64,000 bases of DNA, from the NCBI GenBank assembly GCA_964621525.1, contig CAZUMS010000011.1, positions 1 to 64,000 on the forward strand, read 5' to 3'. The position numbers and the translations under genes are program-made. This document shows, one piece after another, positions 8,878 to 18,168 of the stretch. The stretch is from CAZMGV01 sp964621525 [NCBI: uncultured bacterium] (GTDB lineage Bacteria; JAGRBM01). Position 1 is the first letter of the stretch; each line of letters opens with the position of its first letter. Below the pieces are notes generated by a model. It was given only the letters and a program-made list of their open reading frames with translations, did no database searches and was not told where the DNA came from.

Positions 8878-9252
8878 CTATTTGCGCAGTTCGATGCCGA
8901 GCAGGCCGGCGCAGGTACGGGATATTTCAGTTACGTTGGACGGCTTACGGAGAAACTGGTTCGCGCCTTCGGTCACGGCGACCATCTTGAGGTCGATGGC
9001 CGAGTAAAAAAGGATCGGGAGAACCGAGCCGTTCGGCATGGTACGAACACGTTTCAGGGTCTCGAGGCCATCGATTTTCGGCATCAGGTGATCCAGCACC
9101 ATGAGGTCGAACGTCTCTTTCTCAAGTAGTTCGATGGCGTCGATTCCGGACGGCACCATGGTCACGGTCACATCCAGCGCCCGCTCGAGCGTCGTCTTGA
9201 GCAGCTTCGAGAGGTTCGGATCGTCGTCACATACGAGAACGCGCTTGGACAA
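8878..9252 (-). CDS. Single-domain response regulator
   Basis: A 124-aa stand-alone receiver with no output domain. VCDDDPN holds the acidic pocket, the phospho-acceptor aspartate is in LMVLDHLMPKIDG, the switch serine is in LFYSA and the conserved lysine is in FLRKPS. The start is a TTG with GAGGGAG upstream. A protein at 41506-41865 shares the LFYSAIDL and FLRKPS stretches and looks like a paralogue. Receivers of this kind act as phosphate shuttles or bind a partner protein. No partner kinase is adjacent. Confidence 0.85.
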   Translation of the reverse strand: MSKRVLVCDDDPNLSKLLKTTLERALDVTVTMVPSGIDAIELLEKETFDLMVLDHLMPKIDGLETLKRVRTMPNGSVLPILFYSAIDLKMVAVTEGANQFLRKPSNVTEISRTCAGLLGIELRK

Positions 9253-9302
9253 CTGGAAGGGCTCCCTCTCCGCCCCATCGGACGGATGGATATGCTGCGG
9301 AA

Positions 9303-9524
9303 TCAGATCCGCCGCCGGATTTCGTCGGCGAATTCCGGGCGTTTGAAGCTGGTTGTGGAGAGAATATGGGACAGCCCCAGCCGGAAATCGTTTTCCTGGC
9401 CGGTCTGGCGATACCGTTTCTCGAGGACATCGAGGCGGACAGACCAGTCTTCCGGGGTCCAGGACAGCTCGTGCGCCTGGATCAGGGCCTGGATCACTGG
9501 AGGGTTTTGCTTCGGTGAGGGCAT
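9303..9524 (-). CDS. Small hypothetical protein, 73 aa
   Basis: I do not recognise this protein. It is short, charged and predicted helical, without cysteines, signal peptide or membrane segment. AGGA nine bases before the ATG supports translation. It lies between the receiver gene and a small FecR-like gene on the same strand, all with short gaps, so it may share their transcript. Coding is plausible from the ribosome binding site and host-like codon use, but not proven. Confidence 0.5.
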   Translation of the reverse strand: MPSPKQNPPVIQALIQAHELSWTPEDWSVRLDVLEKRYRQTGQENDFRLGLSHILSTTSFKRPEFADEIRRRI

Positions 9525-9621
9525 AATGAGGATTCCTGTCCCTCCCTTTGGGGACGGGCGGGTTACATAGTTACTTCGCCGCCTTGCGGCAAGCTGGCCG
9601 GAACGGCGGGGTCAAGAGGGG

Positions 9622-9906
9622 TTATTTCATCAGGCGGTGGCCGAGTTCGTTTTCATCCAGATAGTGGAGGAAGATAGTCCGGGAATCCGAAGGGGCGGCG
9701 AAGGCCAGCCGGCCGTCCCGCTTGCCCTCCAGTTCGATGGCGGAACCGGGCTCCAGCCGGATTCTGGACCCTTCGGGAAGGGTATCGCCCGGGTGCAATG
9801 TCTGCTGTCCGCTCCGGACCGCGGCCAGCCGCTGAACGGTGCCTCGGACGGCAAGCACCTGGAGGGGCCCCCGCGCGCGGATGGATTCAAAGGGAACAGC
9901 CGTCAT
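9622..9906 (-). CDS. Small FecR-like beta-sandwich protein
   Basis: A 94-aa protein with the pattern GTVQRLAAVRSG, then HPGDTLPEGSRIRLEPGSAIEL. This resembles the FecR or lipoprotein-type repeat of exported beta-sandwich domains, where a baseline value and a threshold loop alternate. No signal peptide is seen with the chosen ATG, and the ribosome binding site is weak. A longer frame extends upstream over the divergent kinase promoter and is not credible. Its function is unknown; the FecR likeness is a pattern judgement. Confidence 0.45.
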   Translation of the reverse strand: MTAVPFESIRARGPLQVLAVRGTVQRLAAVRSGQQTLHPGDTLPEGSRIRLEPGSAIELEGKRDGRLAFAAPSDSRTIFLHYLDENELGHRLMK

Positions 9907-9976
9907 AATTGGGGAGAGGATGGCATGGTCCGGCCGCCGCGGCGAGCCGGACGGAGATTGAGACCGGGACGTAAGA

Positions 9977-10963
9977 ATGAGCGTTGAGCGGAAAGAACGG
10001 AAAAGGATCGCATGGGTCATCACCTTCGGTGTCCTGCTGACGATCTTCGCCGTGATGTTGACCGTGGGATGGAACATCCTCATGGTCCGCGACTACCTGC
10101 ATCTTCGCCAGCTCAAGGAGCGGATCGGCACCTCCCACTGGGTGGTGCTCGGATTCGGCTCCCTGTTCTTCGCCCTGATCATCGTCGGGCTCATCCTGTT
10201 CATCATCCGGCTTGTGAGCGAGATCCGTCAGAACGAACGGCAGCAGACGTTTATCGACTCGATCACCCATGAGCTCAAGACCCCGATCGCCTCTCTTTCG
10301 CTCTACCTCGACACGATTCAGATGCCGGATCTGGATCCCGCACTGCGGACGGAGTTCCATGGTACCATGCGCCGGGAACTGAACCGCCTCAGCCGGGTGA
10401 TCGAGGAAGTGCTCCAGGTGCAGACCATCGACGCGGAGGACCGCCGGGACCTGTTTCAGCCGGTGAGCCTTCCGGCGATCCTGGACGAATGTGCCGCCGA
10501 GGCCCGCGAGCGGTACCAGCTCGGCGACAGCCAGTTCGAGTGGCGGAGGACGGGCGAGGCGGTCGTTTCCGGAGACGCGGAACTCCTCCGGGTAGTGTTC
10601 AGGAATCTGATCGACAATGCGGTCAAATACAGCGGCGAGCGGGTCCGGGTGACCGTGTCGATGGATCTCTCCGTCCCGGACCGGGCCGTTGTGTCGGTGA
10701 CGGACGAAGGGGTAGGGATCCCGGGATTCGCCCTCGAAAAGATATTCGACCGTTTTTACCGGGCCCCCGGCGACGAAGTCCGCCGCAGGGCAGGGTCGGG
10801 ACTCGGGCTTTATCTTGCGGCCCGTTCGGTGCACCTGCACCGGGGGAAAATCGAGGCCATTTCCGGCGGCCCCGGCCGGGGCACGGTGTTCCGGGTGACG
10901 CTGCCGCTGGTTCGCGACGCCGAACCCGCGCTGGTCCGGGAGGTTTCCGGTTCCCATGCCTAG
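9977..10963 (+). CDS. Membrane sensor histidine kinase
   Basis: A 328-aa inner-membrane histidine kinase with helices at about residues 10-32 and 55-77 and only a short periplasmic loop between them. The phospho-histidine is in DSITHELKTPIASL. ATP-binding boxes follow as NLIDNAVKYS, DEGVGIPG and GSGLGLYLA. The gene overlaps the following response regulator by eight bases, so the two form a classical two-component pair. With so small a periplasmic loop the signal is probably sensed in or near the membrane. Confidence 0.93.
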   Translation: MSVERKERKRIAWVITFGVLLTIFAVMLTVGWNILMVRDYLHLRQLKERIGTSHWVVLGFGSLFFALIIVGLILFIIRLVSEIRQNERQQTFIDSITHELKTPIASLSLYLDTIQMPDLDPALRTEFHGTMRRELNRLSRVIEEVLQVQTIDAEDRRDLFQPVSLPAILDECAAEARERYQLGDSQFEWRRTGEAVVSGDAELLRVVFRNLIDNAVKYSGERVRVTVSMDLSVPDRAVVSVTDEGVGIPGFALEKIFDRFYRAPGDEVRRRAGSGLGLYLAARSVHLHRGKIEAISGGPGRGTVFRVTLPLVRDAEPALVREVSGSHA

Positions 10964-11672
10964 ACTGCTGCTTGTGGAAGACGACGCCGCGCTTTCCCGC
11001 GGACTCCAGTTCAACCTGGACCGGGAAGGTTTCGAGGTCGTTGCCGTGGATAACGGCAGGGTAGCGAGCGAGCGGGTCCGGGAGGAGAAGTTCGACATTG
11101 TGATCCTGGACGACATGTTGCCGGGGATGGAGGGCACGGAAGTCGTCCGGGGGATGCGCAAGGCGGACAACTATACGCCGGTTATCATGCTCACCGCCCG
11201 GTCGCAGCCGGAGGATCAGGCTGGCGGACTCGAAGCCGGGGCGGACGACTATCTGACCAAGCCGTTCGACTTCAAGATTCTTCTGGCCCGCCTGAACGGA
11301 CTGCTCCGCCGTCAGGAGTGGTTGCGCGGACCGGGCGGGAAAACCGCCAGGACGAAGATGGGCGTGGCTGAAGTGGATTTTGCCCGCCACGAGATCGCCC
11401 GGGGGGGCGAGCGCCAGACCCTGACGGTGAAAGAGGCGATGCTTCTCAAGATTTTCGCGGAAAATCCCGGACGGCTCGTCCCCAGAGCCGAACTGCTGGA
11501 AAAGGTATGGGACCTCAAGCCTGACACGAATACCCGCACGGCCGACGCTTTCATCGTTCGGCTCCGCCGGTTCATTGAGGCCGATCCCGTGAACCCCCGT
11601 TTCCTGCTCACGGTACGGGGGCTCGGCTACCGATACGACCCGGATGGAACGGGCGAAAGCTCCAATTCCTGA
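10956..11672 (+). CDS. OmpR/PhoB-family response regulator
   Basis: A 238-aa transcription factor that partners the kinase encoded just upstream. The receiver shows VEDDAAL, the phospho-acceptor in VILDDMLPGMEG, the switch threonine in MLTARS and the lysine in YLTKPFD. The C-terminal winged helix ends with the usual RTVRGLGYRY-type motif, here LTVRGLGYRYDP. Targets are not visible; the adjacent acyltransferase or the divergent small genes are candidates. Confidence 0.93.
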   Translation: MPRLLLVEDDAALSRGLQFNLDREGFEVVAVDNGRVASERVREEKFDIVILDDMLPGMEGTEVVRGMRKADNYTPVIMLTARSQPEDQAGGLEAGADDYLTKPFDFKILLARLNGLLRRQEWLRGPGGKTARTKMGVAEVDFARHEIARGGERQTLTVKEAMLLKIFAENPGRLVPRAELLEKVWDLKPDTNTRTADAFIVRLRRFIEADPVNPRFLLTVRGLGYRYDPDGTGESSNS

Positions 11673-11772
11673 ACCGGGGCGGCTAGGCTTCCGGTATCTC
11701 GACGTGCCCGCACCATCAGGCAGCGCCTGCCGTCCCGGAACGCCGCCGGCTGGTGTCTGAAAGGATCATGCC

Positions 11773-12621
11773 ATGAGTTCACGCCCTCAGCCTGTGCCAC
11801 CGGAAAAAATGTCACTCTGGCGGCGGATCGCACTGCACGTCTGGGACGAACCGGCTTCGCCTACCATCTGCGCCACACGGGACTATGACGTCGAGGCGGC
11901 GATGAAATTCCTCGCCTGGTACAACACCACGAACGATACCCACGTGACGATGACCGGGCTTCTCATCAAGGCAGTGGCGCTCAGTCTTGAAAAATACCCC
12001 GAGCTGAACCGCCGGATCGTCGGCAAGCGGCTCTACGACCTGTCCACCATCGATATTGCCGCCCCGGTGAACCTCGGGGACAAGAGCGAAACGGCGATGA
12101 TCCTGATCCGGGATGCGAACCGGAAATCCCTGAAAGAAATTGCGGCCGACATGAGAGGGCGGGTGAAAGTGACGAAAGAGTCGAGTGACCGCATGGAGAA
12201 AGGCGGGGAGATCGGCCGGCTTCTCGACGCCCTGCCGCCGTTCGTCCTGAACACGGTCGTTCGGGCGGCCAAGGCGGCCATCAGCAACTTCAGCCTCGGG
12301 GAGGTGATCCCGGACCTCGATGTGAGCCCCGGAAGCTTCTCCGTCAGCTCGCTCGGCATGAACGAAGCGGCGACCTTCACCGGACTAGCTCTCATGCCGC
12401 CGCCGGGCATCGGGATTGTGGCGTCGATGGTGGTCGGCCGGGTAGAGAAAAAACCGGTGGTGGAGAACGACCAGATTGTCATCCGTCACCGGCTGCCGCT
12501 GATGGCGTTCTTCGACCACCGGGCCGTGGACGGCTGGAAGATCACGAAATACGGACAGTTCTGGCAGGAATTCCTGAAGGATCCCGGAAAACATCTCGGG
12601 ATCGACTGGCCGGGTGCCTGA
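11773..12621 (+). CDS. Stand-alone 2-oxoacid dehydrogenase E2-type acyltransferase domain
   Basis: A 282-aa protein consisting only of the catalytic acyltransferase fold of E2 subunits (dihydrolipoamide acyltransferase, related to chloramphenicol acetyltransferase). The active-site histidine and aspartate appear near the C-terminus in FFDHRAVDGW. There is no lipoyl domain and no E1-binding region, and no E1 or E3 gene is nearby. It may use acyl-CoA and a small acceptor directly. AAGGATC precedes the ATG. The substrate is unknown. Confidence 0.78.
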   Translation: MSSRPQPVPPEKMSLWRRIALHVWDEPASPTICATRDYDVEAAMKFLAWYNTTNDTHVTMTGLLIKAVALSLEKYPELNRRIVGKRLYDLSTIDIAAPVNLGDKSETAMILIRDANRKSLKEIAADMRGRVKVTKESSDRMEKGGEIGRLLDALPPFVLNTVVRAAKAAISNFSLGEVIPDLDVSPGSFSVSSLGMNEAATFTGLALMPPPGIGIVASMVVGRVEKKPVVENDQIVIRHRLPLMAFFDHRAVDGWKITKYGQFWQEFLKDPGKHLGIDWPGA

Positions 12622-12624
12622 GGA

Positions 12625-12846
12625 TCAGGCGGTTTCCTTGCCCGTATCGCAGCAGGACGCATCGCCTTTGCTGCAGGTGGAGATCCCGAACGGAAGGTAG
12701 GCCGGGCACCACCGCAGGGCGGATGTCGTGAGGGGAACAACGCCGATCACACCCCACCAGGACTGGTAGTATAGGCCGGCGGAAATGATGCCGAGGCCCA
12801 TAACGGCCCTCGCAATTCGATCAGCGGTTCCCACGTTGGCTTTCAT
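12625..12846 (-). CDS. DUF2892-type small membrane protein
   Basis: A 73-aa protein with two membrane helices, matching the YgaP-like transmembrane domain (DUF2892). The typical N-terminus NVGTADRIARAVMG leads into the first helix, and LRWCPAYLPFGI closes the second. The C-terminus carries three cysteines (CSKGDASCC). The ATG is preceded by GGAGGA. In other bacteria this domain accompanies rhodanese or sulfur-handling proteins, but none is adjacent here. It lies downstream of the RND genes on the same strand. Confidence 0.8.
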   Translation of the reverse strand: MKANVGTADRIARAVMGLGIISAGLYYQSWWGVIGVVPLTTSALRWCPAYLPFGISTCSKGDASCCDTGKETA

Positions 12847-12929
12847 GTGGACTTCCTCCATATCCGGGCGAAAGGCCCGGTATCGCACTTAATCATGCCG
12901 GAACTGTGGCTGGTACCCCATGATCTGAG

Positions 12930-15900
12930 TCATCCCGCTCCGGGCTCCTGGGCAGCCTTCCCGGCAGCCTGCCGGGCGGTTCTCTCCGTATGCCATTTTC
13001 CAATCCGTTCCTTGTAATCGTCCGACACGAGATAGAACGCCGGAACGACCAGCAGGCTGAGAACCGTCGAGACGATGAGGCCGCCCAGTACCGCAATGGC
13101 CATGGGGGCACGGACTTCGGATCCGGCACCGAGCTGAAGCGCCACCGGCACGGACGCCATCATCGTCGTAATCGACGTCATCATGATCGGCCGGAAACGG
13201 ACCGCTCCGGCGCGGTAGAGAGCCTCCAGCACCGGCATGCCTTTCTCGCGGGCCTGCTTCGTGTAGTCCACGAGGATGATCGAGTTCTTCTTCACGAGCC
13301 CCATCAGGAGCAGAAGGCCGATCATGCTGAAGATGTTGAGACTCTTGCCGGCAAGCCAGAGCGCAGCGGCCGCTCCTGTGACCGAGAGGGGAAGAATCGT
13401 CAGCACGGTCACCGGATCCAGATAGGAGTTGTACTGGGCGGCCAGAATCATGTAGGCGACGACAATGCCGAGGACGAGGGCGAATAGCAGGCTGTTCATC
13501 GACTCCTGGAAAGCCACAGAGGATCCACCGAGCACGAGTGTGTAGCCCGTGGGCATCTTCGATCGCAGTCCCTCGACGAAGGCGACGGCTTCTTTCTGCG
13601 AGTGACCGGGTGCGATGTTGGCGAACACGGTGATCGCCCGCTCGCGGTCCTTGCGGGTGATCGCCTGGAGCGCCGGCTGTTCGATGGTTCGCACGAGGGA
13701 GGACAGCGGGACCAGGTTTCCTCCCGAAGTGCGGAGCTTCAGACGGGAGAGGTCTTCCGGGCGGGCCCGCTGTCCGGCAAGCAGCCGGAGCCGGACGTCC
13801 ACCCGGCGGCCACCGGTGCTGAATTTGCCGGTCCGGACACCACCCACAAGCGCGTTTACGGTCGTCGCCACGTCGGCGACGGGAATGCCGAGATCCGCCG
13901 CCCGGGCCCGGTCGGGCAGCACGCGGAGCTCAGGCATGCCGAGCTGGTAGTCGGTATCGAGGTCGATCACGAGGCCGCTCTGGCGCAGCTCTTCCACCAC
14001 GTCCTGGCTGAGTTTCACGAGTTCGTCCCAGTCGGAACCCCGGACGGAAAACTCCAGCGGGAAGCCGCGTTGCGCCGTAAATCCCTGCTGCGAAAGATCC
14101 TGCACGACCGCTTTGAGTCCGGGGTAGGAGTTCAATTCCTTGCGGAGCCGGGCGGAGAATTCCTTCTGTGTGACGTCTCGCTGGCCCGGCGGCTTCAGCG
14201 TGACGAACATGACGCCGGTATTCACCTGGCCGCCGCCCATGCCGCCTACGACGGCAAAGGCGAGATCCACTTCCGGCTGGACGTTGACGTATGCTTCTGC
14301 CTGCTTGAACAGGCTGTCGGTTTCCCAGATGTCGGAACCCACGGCCGTCTGCAGGCGGACAAGCACGCGGCTCTGGTCCTGGCTCGGAACGAATTCGCCG
14401 GGCAGCCGGGAGAACACCCACACGCTGGCAACGAACAGGAGGACGGCTCCTCCCAGCACCAATCTCGGATTCGAGAGCGACCAGCGCAGAGCCTTCGCGT
14501 AAATGCGCTCCTGCCGCTCGAACTCCCGGTCCACGGCACGGCCGATGCGGCCGCGCTCGTGTTCGGCGGAAATATTGAGGATCTGGGCGCAGCGGGCCGG
14601 AGCCAGCGTGATGGCTTCCAGATACGACAGCATGACGGCTACGCAGAGTGTCACGCCGAACTGGATGAAGAACTTGCCGATGACGCCGCCCATGAAAACG
14701 ACAGGAAGAAATATGGCGACGACGGCGAGCGTTGCGGCGAGAGCAGCAAACTTGATCTCGTCCGTACCCTCTTGTGCGGCGGTCACCCTGTCGGAACCTT
14801 CTTCGGCACGCCGCACGATATTCTCCAGCACCATGATGGCGTCGTCCACGACAATGCCGACGGCGAGTCCGAGACCGAGCAGGGTGAAGGTGTTCAGCGT
14901 AAAACCGCAGAAATAGATGACGGCGATCGTGCCCATGAGAGACATGGGAATCGCGAGAATAACGTTCAGCGTCGACGAGAGCGATCCGAGGAACAGCCAG
15001 CAGACCAGCGCGGTGAGTACGATGGAGAGCACGAGCTCGTGCTCAATATCGGTCACCGACTGCTCGATGAACTGGGTGGAGTCGAAAGTGACCTGTAGGC
15101 TCATCCCCTCGGGAAGACTCTGCCGGATTTTCTCAAGCTCCCGATGAACGCCCTGGGCTACCGCTACGGCGTTGGAGCCGCGCTGCTTGCGGATGCCGAG
15201 CGACTGGGCCGGTGCACCCATCACACGGGCCAGGCGGCGAACGTCTTCGAATCCGTCTTCGACGAGGGCTACGTCCTCCAGATAGACCGGTCCGCCCTGC
15301 GTCTGGCGTACCACAAGCTTGCGAAACGAACTGAGGTCGAGGGCTTCGCCCATGACCCGGACATTGATCTCGCGTCCGGACGTTTCGATGCGTCCAGCGG
15401 GCAGTTCGATGTGCTCTTTCTGGATGGCGGAGATGATGTCGGTGACGACGATGCCCTTTTCGTCCAGGCGGGCGGCATCGACCCAGATGCGGACGTTGCG
15501 TTCCAGAAATCCACCAAGCGTGATTTCCCCAATGCTGGGCACCGTCTGGAGCCGTTCCTTGATCCGGTAACGGACATAGTCGGAGAGTACCTGCGGCGAA
15601 AATGGGCCCGAGAGGGCAACCCACATGATGGGCTGGTCTTCGGGGTTGCTCTTGGAAATGACCGGCGGATCCAGCTCGTCGGGCAGGTTTCGCTGGGCGG
15701 CGACGATTTTGGACTGCACGTCCTGGAGCGCCACGTCCACGTCGCGGGAGAGATCCAGCTCAAGAGTAATGTTCGCCTGGCCCTGCTTGGCGCTGGAGGA
15801 GATCGACCGCACGCCTTCGGTCTGGACGAGGGCCTCCTCGAGGACCTCGACGACGTCGTTCTCCATCACCTCCGGAGCTGCCCCTTCCCAGGTGACGCTG

Positions 15901-16040
15901 ACAGTGATGTTGGGGAAGTCGACGTCCGGGAACTGGCTGATCCCGATGCGTGTGACGGCGACGACGCCGAAGATGATCGTGGATGCCATGATCATCCACG
16001 CGAGTACCGGGCGCCGTATGCAGATTTCCGTGATGTTCAT
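12930..16040 (-). CDS. RND efflux transporter, HAE-1 type
   Basis: A 1036-aa proton-driven inner-membrane pump of the AcrB/MexB class. It has twelve expected helices, the proton-relay aspartates in the fourth (AVGIVVDDAIMVLENIV) and two large periplasmic loops. The N-terminus MNITEICIRRPVLAWMI is typical, which sets the start; the open frame extends 46 codons further without homology. It follows the adaptor gene with a 22-base gap. No TolC-type outer-membrane factor is in the window. Substrates are likely drugs or other amphiphiles rather than metal ions. Confidence 0.94.
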   Translation of the reverse strand: MNITEICIRRPVLAWMIMASTIIFGVVAVTRIGISQFPDVDFPNITVSVTWEGAAPEVMENDVVEVLEEALVQTEGVRSISSSAKQGQANITLELDLSRDVDVALQDVQSKIVAAQRNLPDELDPPVISKSNPEDQPIMWVALSGPFSPQVLSDYVRYRIKERLQTVPSIGEITLGGFLERNVRIWVDAARLDEKGIVVTDIISAIQKEHIELPAGRIETSGREINVRVMGEALDLSSFRKLVVRQTQGGPVYLEDVALVEDGFEDVRRLARVMGAPAQSLGIRKQRGSNAVAVAQGVHRELEKIRQSLPEGMSLQVTFDSTQFIEQSVTDIEHELVLSIVLTALVCWLFLGSLSSTLNVILAIPMSLMGTIAVIYFCGFTLNTFTLLGLGLAVGIVVDDAIMVLENIVRRAEEGSDRVTAAQEGTDEIKFAALAATLAVVAIFLPVVFMGGVIGKFFIQFGVTLCVAVMLSYLEAITLAPARCAQILNISAEHERGRIGRAVDREFERQERIYAKALRWSLSNPRLVLGGAVLLFVASVWVFSRLPGEFVPSQDQSRVLVRLQTAVGSDIWETDSLFKQAEAYVNVQPEVDLAFAVVGGMGGGQVNTGVMFVTLKPPGQRDVTQKEFSARLRKELNSYPGLKAVVQDLSQQGFTAQRGFPLEFSVRGSDWDELVKLSQDVVEELRQSGLVIDLDTDYQLGMPELRVLPDRARAADLGIPVADVATTVNALVGGVRTGKFSTGGRRVDVRLRLLAGQRARPEDLSRLKLRTSGGNLVPLSSLVRTIEQPALQAITRKDRERAITVFANIAPGHSQKEAVAFVEGLRSKMPTGYTLVLGGSSVAFQESMNSLLFALVLGIVVAYMILAAQYNSYLDPVTVLTILPLSVTGAAAALWLAGKSLNIFSMIGLLLLMGLVKKNSIILVDYTKQAREKGMPVLEALYRAGAVRFRPIMMTSITTMMASVPVALQLGAGSEVRAPMAIAVLGGLIVSTVLSLLVVPAFYLVSDDYKERIGKWHTERTARQAAGKAAQEPGAG

Positions 16041-16062
16041 CGAGGCGGACGCTCCCCGGTTT

Positions 16063-17292
16063 TCAAAGGTTCTTTTCGGGTGCAGCAGGAGTGCCGGGTG
16101 CTTTTCCTGCGGGAGCCGCCGCCGGAGGAGCCGCCGGGGCCGGCTGCTTTTCGGCTTCTGCGGCCGGCTGGGTGCCATTCATCGTCACGGTGACGCTCAC
16201 GCCGTCCCGGAGGGCTTCACCACCCCGGATAACGATGGTCTCGCCCACGGCAAGTCCTGATTTCACCTCGACCCAGCCGTCGGCGGTCCTGAGCCCGAGA
16301 GTGATCTGACGTTCTTTCGCCGTACCGGCTTCGACGGCAAAGGCGAGGAACCCCTTCGAGGTGGGACGGATCGCCGTCTGCGGAATGACCGGACGGTCCT
16401 GGCGGTTGCCTACCGGTACCGTCACTTCGGCGAATTGTCCCGGGCGCAGCGCCGCCTGCTTCTTGTCCGTGACTTTGGCCGTAACGGCTACCATGCGGGT
16501 GGTGTCATCTGCTTTGGTGGCGACGTGGATGATCTGGGCGGTGTAGCTCGTGTCGCTGTCGCGGACTGTGAAGCGGGTTTCCATGCCTGCCGACAGGGGA
16601 GCGGCATCCTGTTCTGGAACCTGGAACCGGAGCAGCAACGGATCGCGGCGGATCAGTGAAGCGAGAACCGAGCCGAACTTCACATACTGGCCGGTCTGAA
16701 CCGTACGTGTTTCGATGATTCCCGCCACAGGGGCACGCACGTAAGCATCCCGGTATTTCAGTTCCGCCAGTTCCCAGTTGGCCTTTGCGGCCTGAGCGTC
16801 GGCGGCTTTCGCCTGTGCGTCGCGGCGCAGGGCATCCAGATCTTCCTCGGAAATAATGTCGGGAGCCGTCTTCTGGAGTTCATTCCGGCGTGCGAGGGCG
16901 TTTTCGGTATCACGGCGTCCAGCATCGGCCTTGCTGTATTCCGCTTTCGCAGCGTTCGCGGCGAGGCGGAACCGCTCGGGCTCGACTTCCACCAGAATGT
17001 CCCCGGCCTTCACCCGGTCGCCCTCGGTAAAGCGCACTTTCTCGACGACGCCCTCGACCTTGGCACTCACCTCGACCCGTTCGAAGGCATCCACGGAGCC
17101 GACCGCCTCCACCGAATACTCCACCTTCCGGGCCTGAACGGCCATGGCTTCCACGGGAAAGCTGACCGGCTTGGATTTGGCGGCGCCTCCTGCGTCCTCC
17201 TTGGAGCATCCGGTAGCGAGCGCGAGTCCAAGGCAAAGGGCGGCTGCAGCCGGGAGACCGGGAGTTTTGAGACTGTATTTGGATCGGATCAC
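16063..17292 (-). CDS. RND periplasmic adaptor lipoprotein
   Basis: A 409-aa membrane fusion protein. The signal peptide ends in the lipobox LATGC, so it is lipid-anchored in the inner membrane facing the periplasm. A barrel-sandwich/lipoyl half (VEGVVEKVRFTEGDRVKAGD) and its mate (APVAGIIETRTVQTGQYV) flank an alpha-helical hairpin, followed by a beta-barrel. The tail is rich in alanine and proline. It is the first gene of the pump operon and should bridge the RND pump to an outer-membrane channel encoded elsewhere. Confidence 0.92.
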   Translation of the reverse strand: MIRSKYSLKTPGLPAAAALCLGLALATGCSKEDAGGAAKSKPVSFPVEAMAVQARKVEYSVEAVGSVDAFERVEVSAKVEGVVEKVRFTEGDRVKAGDILVEVEPERFRLAANAAKAEYSKADAGRRDTENALARRNELQKTAPDIISEEDLDALRRDAQAKAADAQAAKANWELAELKYRDAYVRAPVAGIIETRTVQTGQYVKFGSVLASLIRRDPLLLRFQVPEQDAAPLSAGMETRFTVRDSDTSYTAQIIHVATKADDTTRMVAVTAKVTDKKQAALRPGQFAEVTVPVGNRQDRPVIPQTAIRPTSKGFLAFAVEAGTAKERQITLGLRTADGWVEVKSGLAVGETIVIRGGEALRDGVSVTVTMNGTQPAAEAEKQPAPAAPPAAAPAGKAPGTPAAPEKNL

Positions 17293-17577
17293 GGGTGGCT
17301 CCGGGCAAACAATGAAAGAAAACGGGGTAAAAGGCTGATGGTTACAGCCGTTCAGTTTTTAAGAAGGCATTCCGCTTGAGTCAGGGCCGCCGGGTGAACC
17401 GGCCAGAAATCCGGTTACCTGCCCGGTTTTCCCTCGGCAACTGTTTCATATCGATCCCCGAATCGGTAGACGACGCCCAGAAATTCACCGGATTGCCGCT
17501 TTTGACTCTAGGTGTGAAATTGATAACGGTATTCAATATGGACCGGTTCCCCGGTCCCTGTGTTTTCCGGTGGAGCG

Positions 17578-18168
17578 ATGCGGGTAGCAAAAAAGTCCGG
17601 TTCGGGCCTGGCGGCAGTTCTCCTTCTGGGAGTTCTGGTCCTCGCTGTTCCTCCTGTCCAGGCGATCCGGTACCTGCCGGATGCCGAAGCCTATGCCTAT
17701 GTACTTGGCGAAGGGGTGGAACTCACTCCCGAAATCCGCACTCTGACCGCCGTGCAGGCGAAGGAGCTGGAAGCCTATTCCGGTATTCCTTCGGGTGAAG
17801 GGGACAAGGTCGAATTTCAGGTGGGCCGCAAGGCCGGGCAGGTGGTGGGCTATGCGCTCATGCTGACCGAGAAAACCCGTTACCGGCCGATTACCTTTGC
17901 CGTATCGGTGGGACCGGACGGCCGGGTGATGAAATCGGTGGTCGTGGTCTACCGGGAACCCCGGGGCGAGCAGGTGAAGTCGGAACGGTTCAACAGCCAG
18001 TTCGAAGGAAAGACTCGCGACGATTCCCTCAAGGTCGGCGCTTCGATACGGGCCGTATCGGGTGCTACGGTGTCCGCCGAAGTGATGACGATGGGTGTGA
18101 AGAAAGCTCTCTATCTTGTGAGCGAATTTTTTCTGAAACCAGGCCAGCCCGCGGGAGGGCCTTCATGA
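17578..18168 (+). CDS. Exported FMN-binding domain protein
   Basis: A 196-aa protein with a signal peptide (residues 1-28, ending near VQA) and an FMN-binding domain of the RnfG/NqrC type. The stretch AVSGATVSAEVM contains the SGAT motif, whose threonine can carry covalently bound FMN. GGTGGAG ahead of the ATG fixes the start. The next gene, overlapping by four bases, encodes the ApbE enzyme that attaches such FMN groups. This makes a periplasmic flavoprotein electron carrier the most likely role. Confidence 0.85.
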   Translation: MRVAKKSGSGLAAVLLLGVLVLAVPPVQAIRYLPDAEAYAYVLGEGVELTPEIRTLTAVQAKELEAYSGIPSGEGDKVEFQVGRKAGQVVGYALMLTEKTRYRPITFAVSVGPDGRVMKSVVVVYREPRGEQVKSERFNSQFEGKTRDDSLKVGASIRAVSGATVSAEVMTMGVKKALYLVSEFFLKPGQPAGGPS

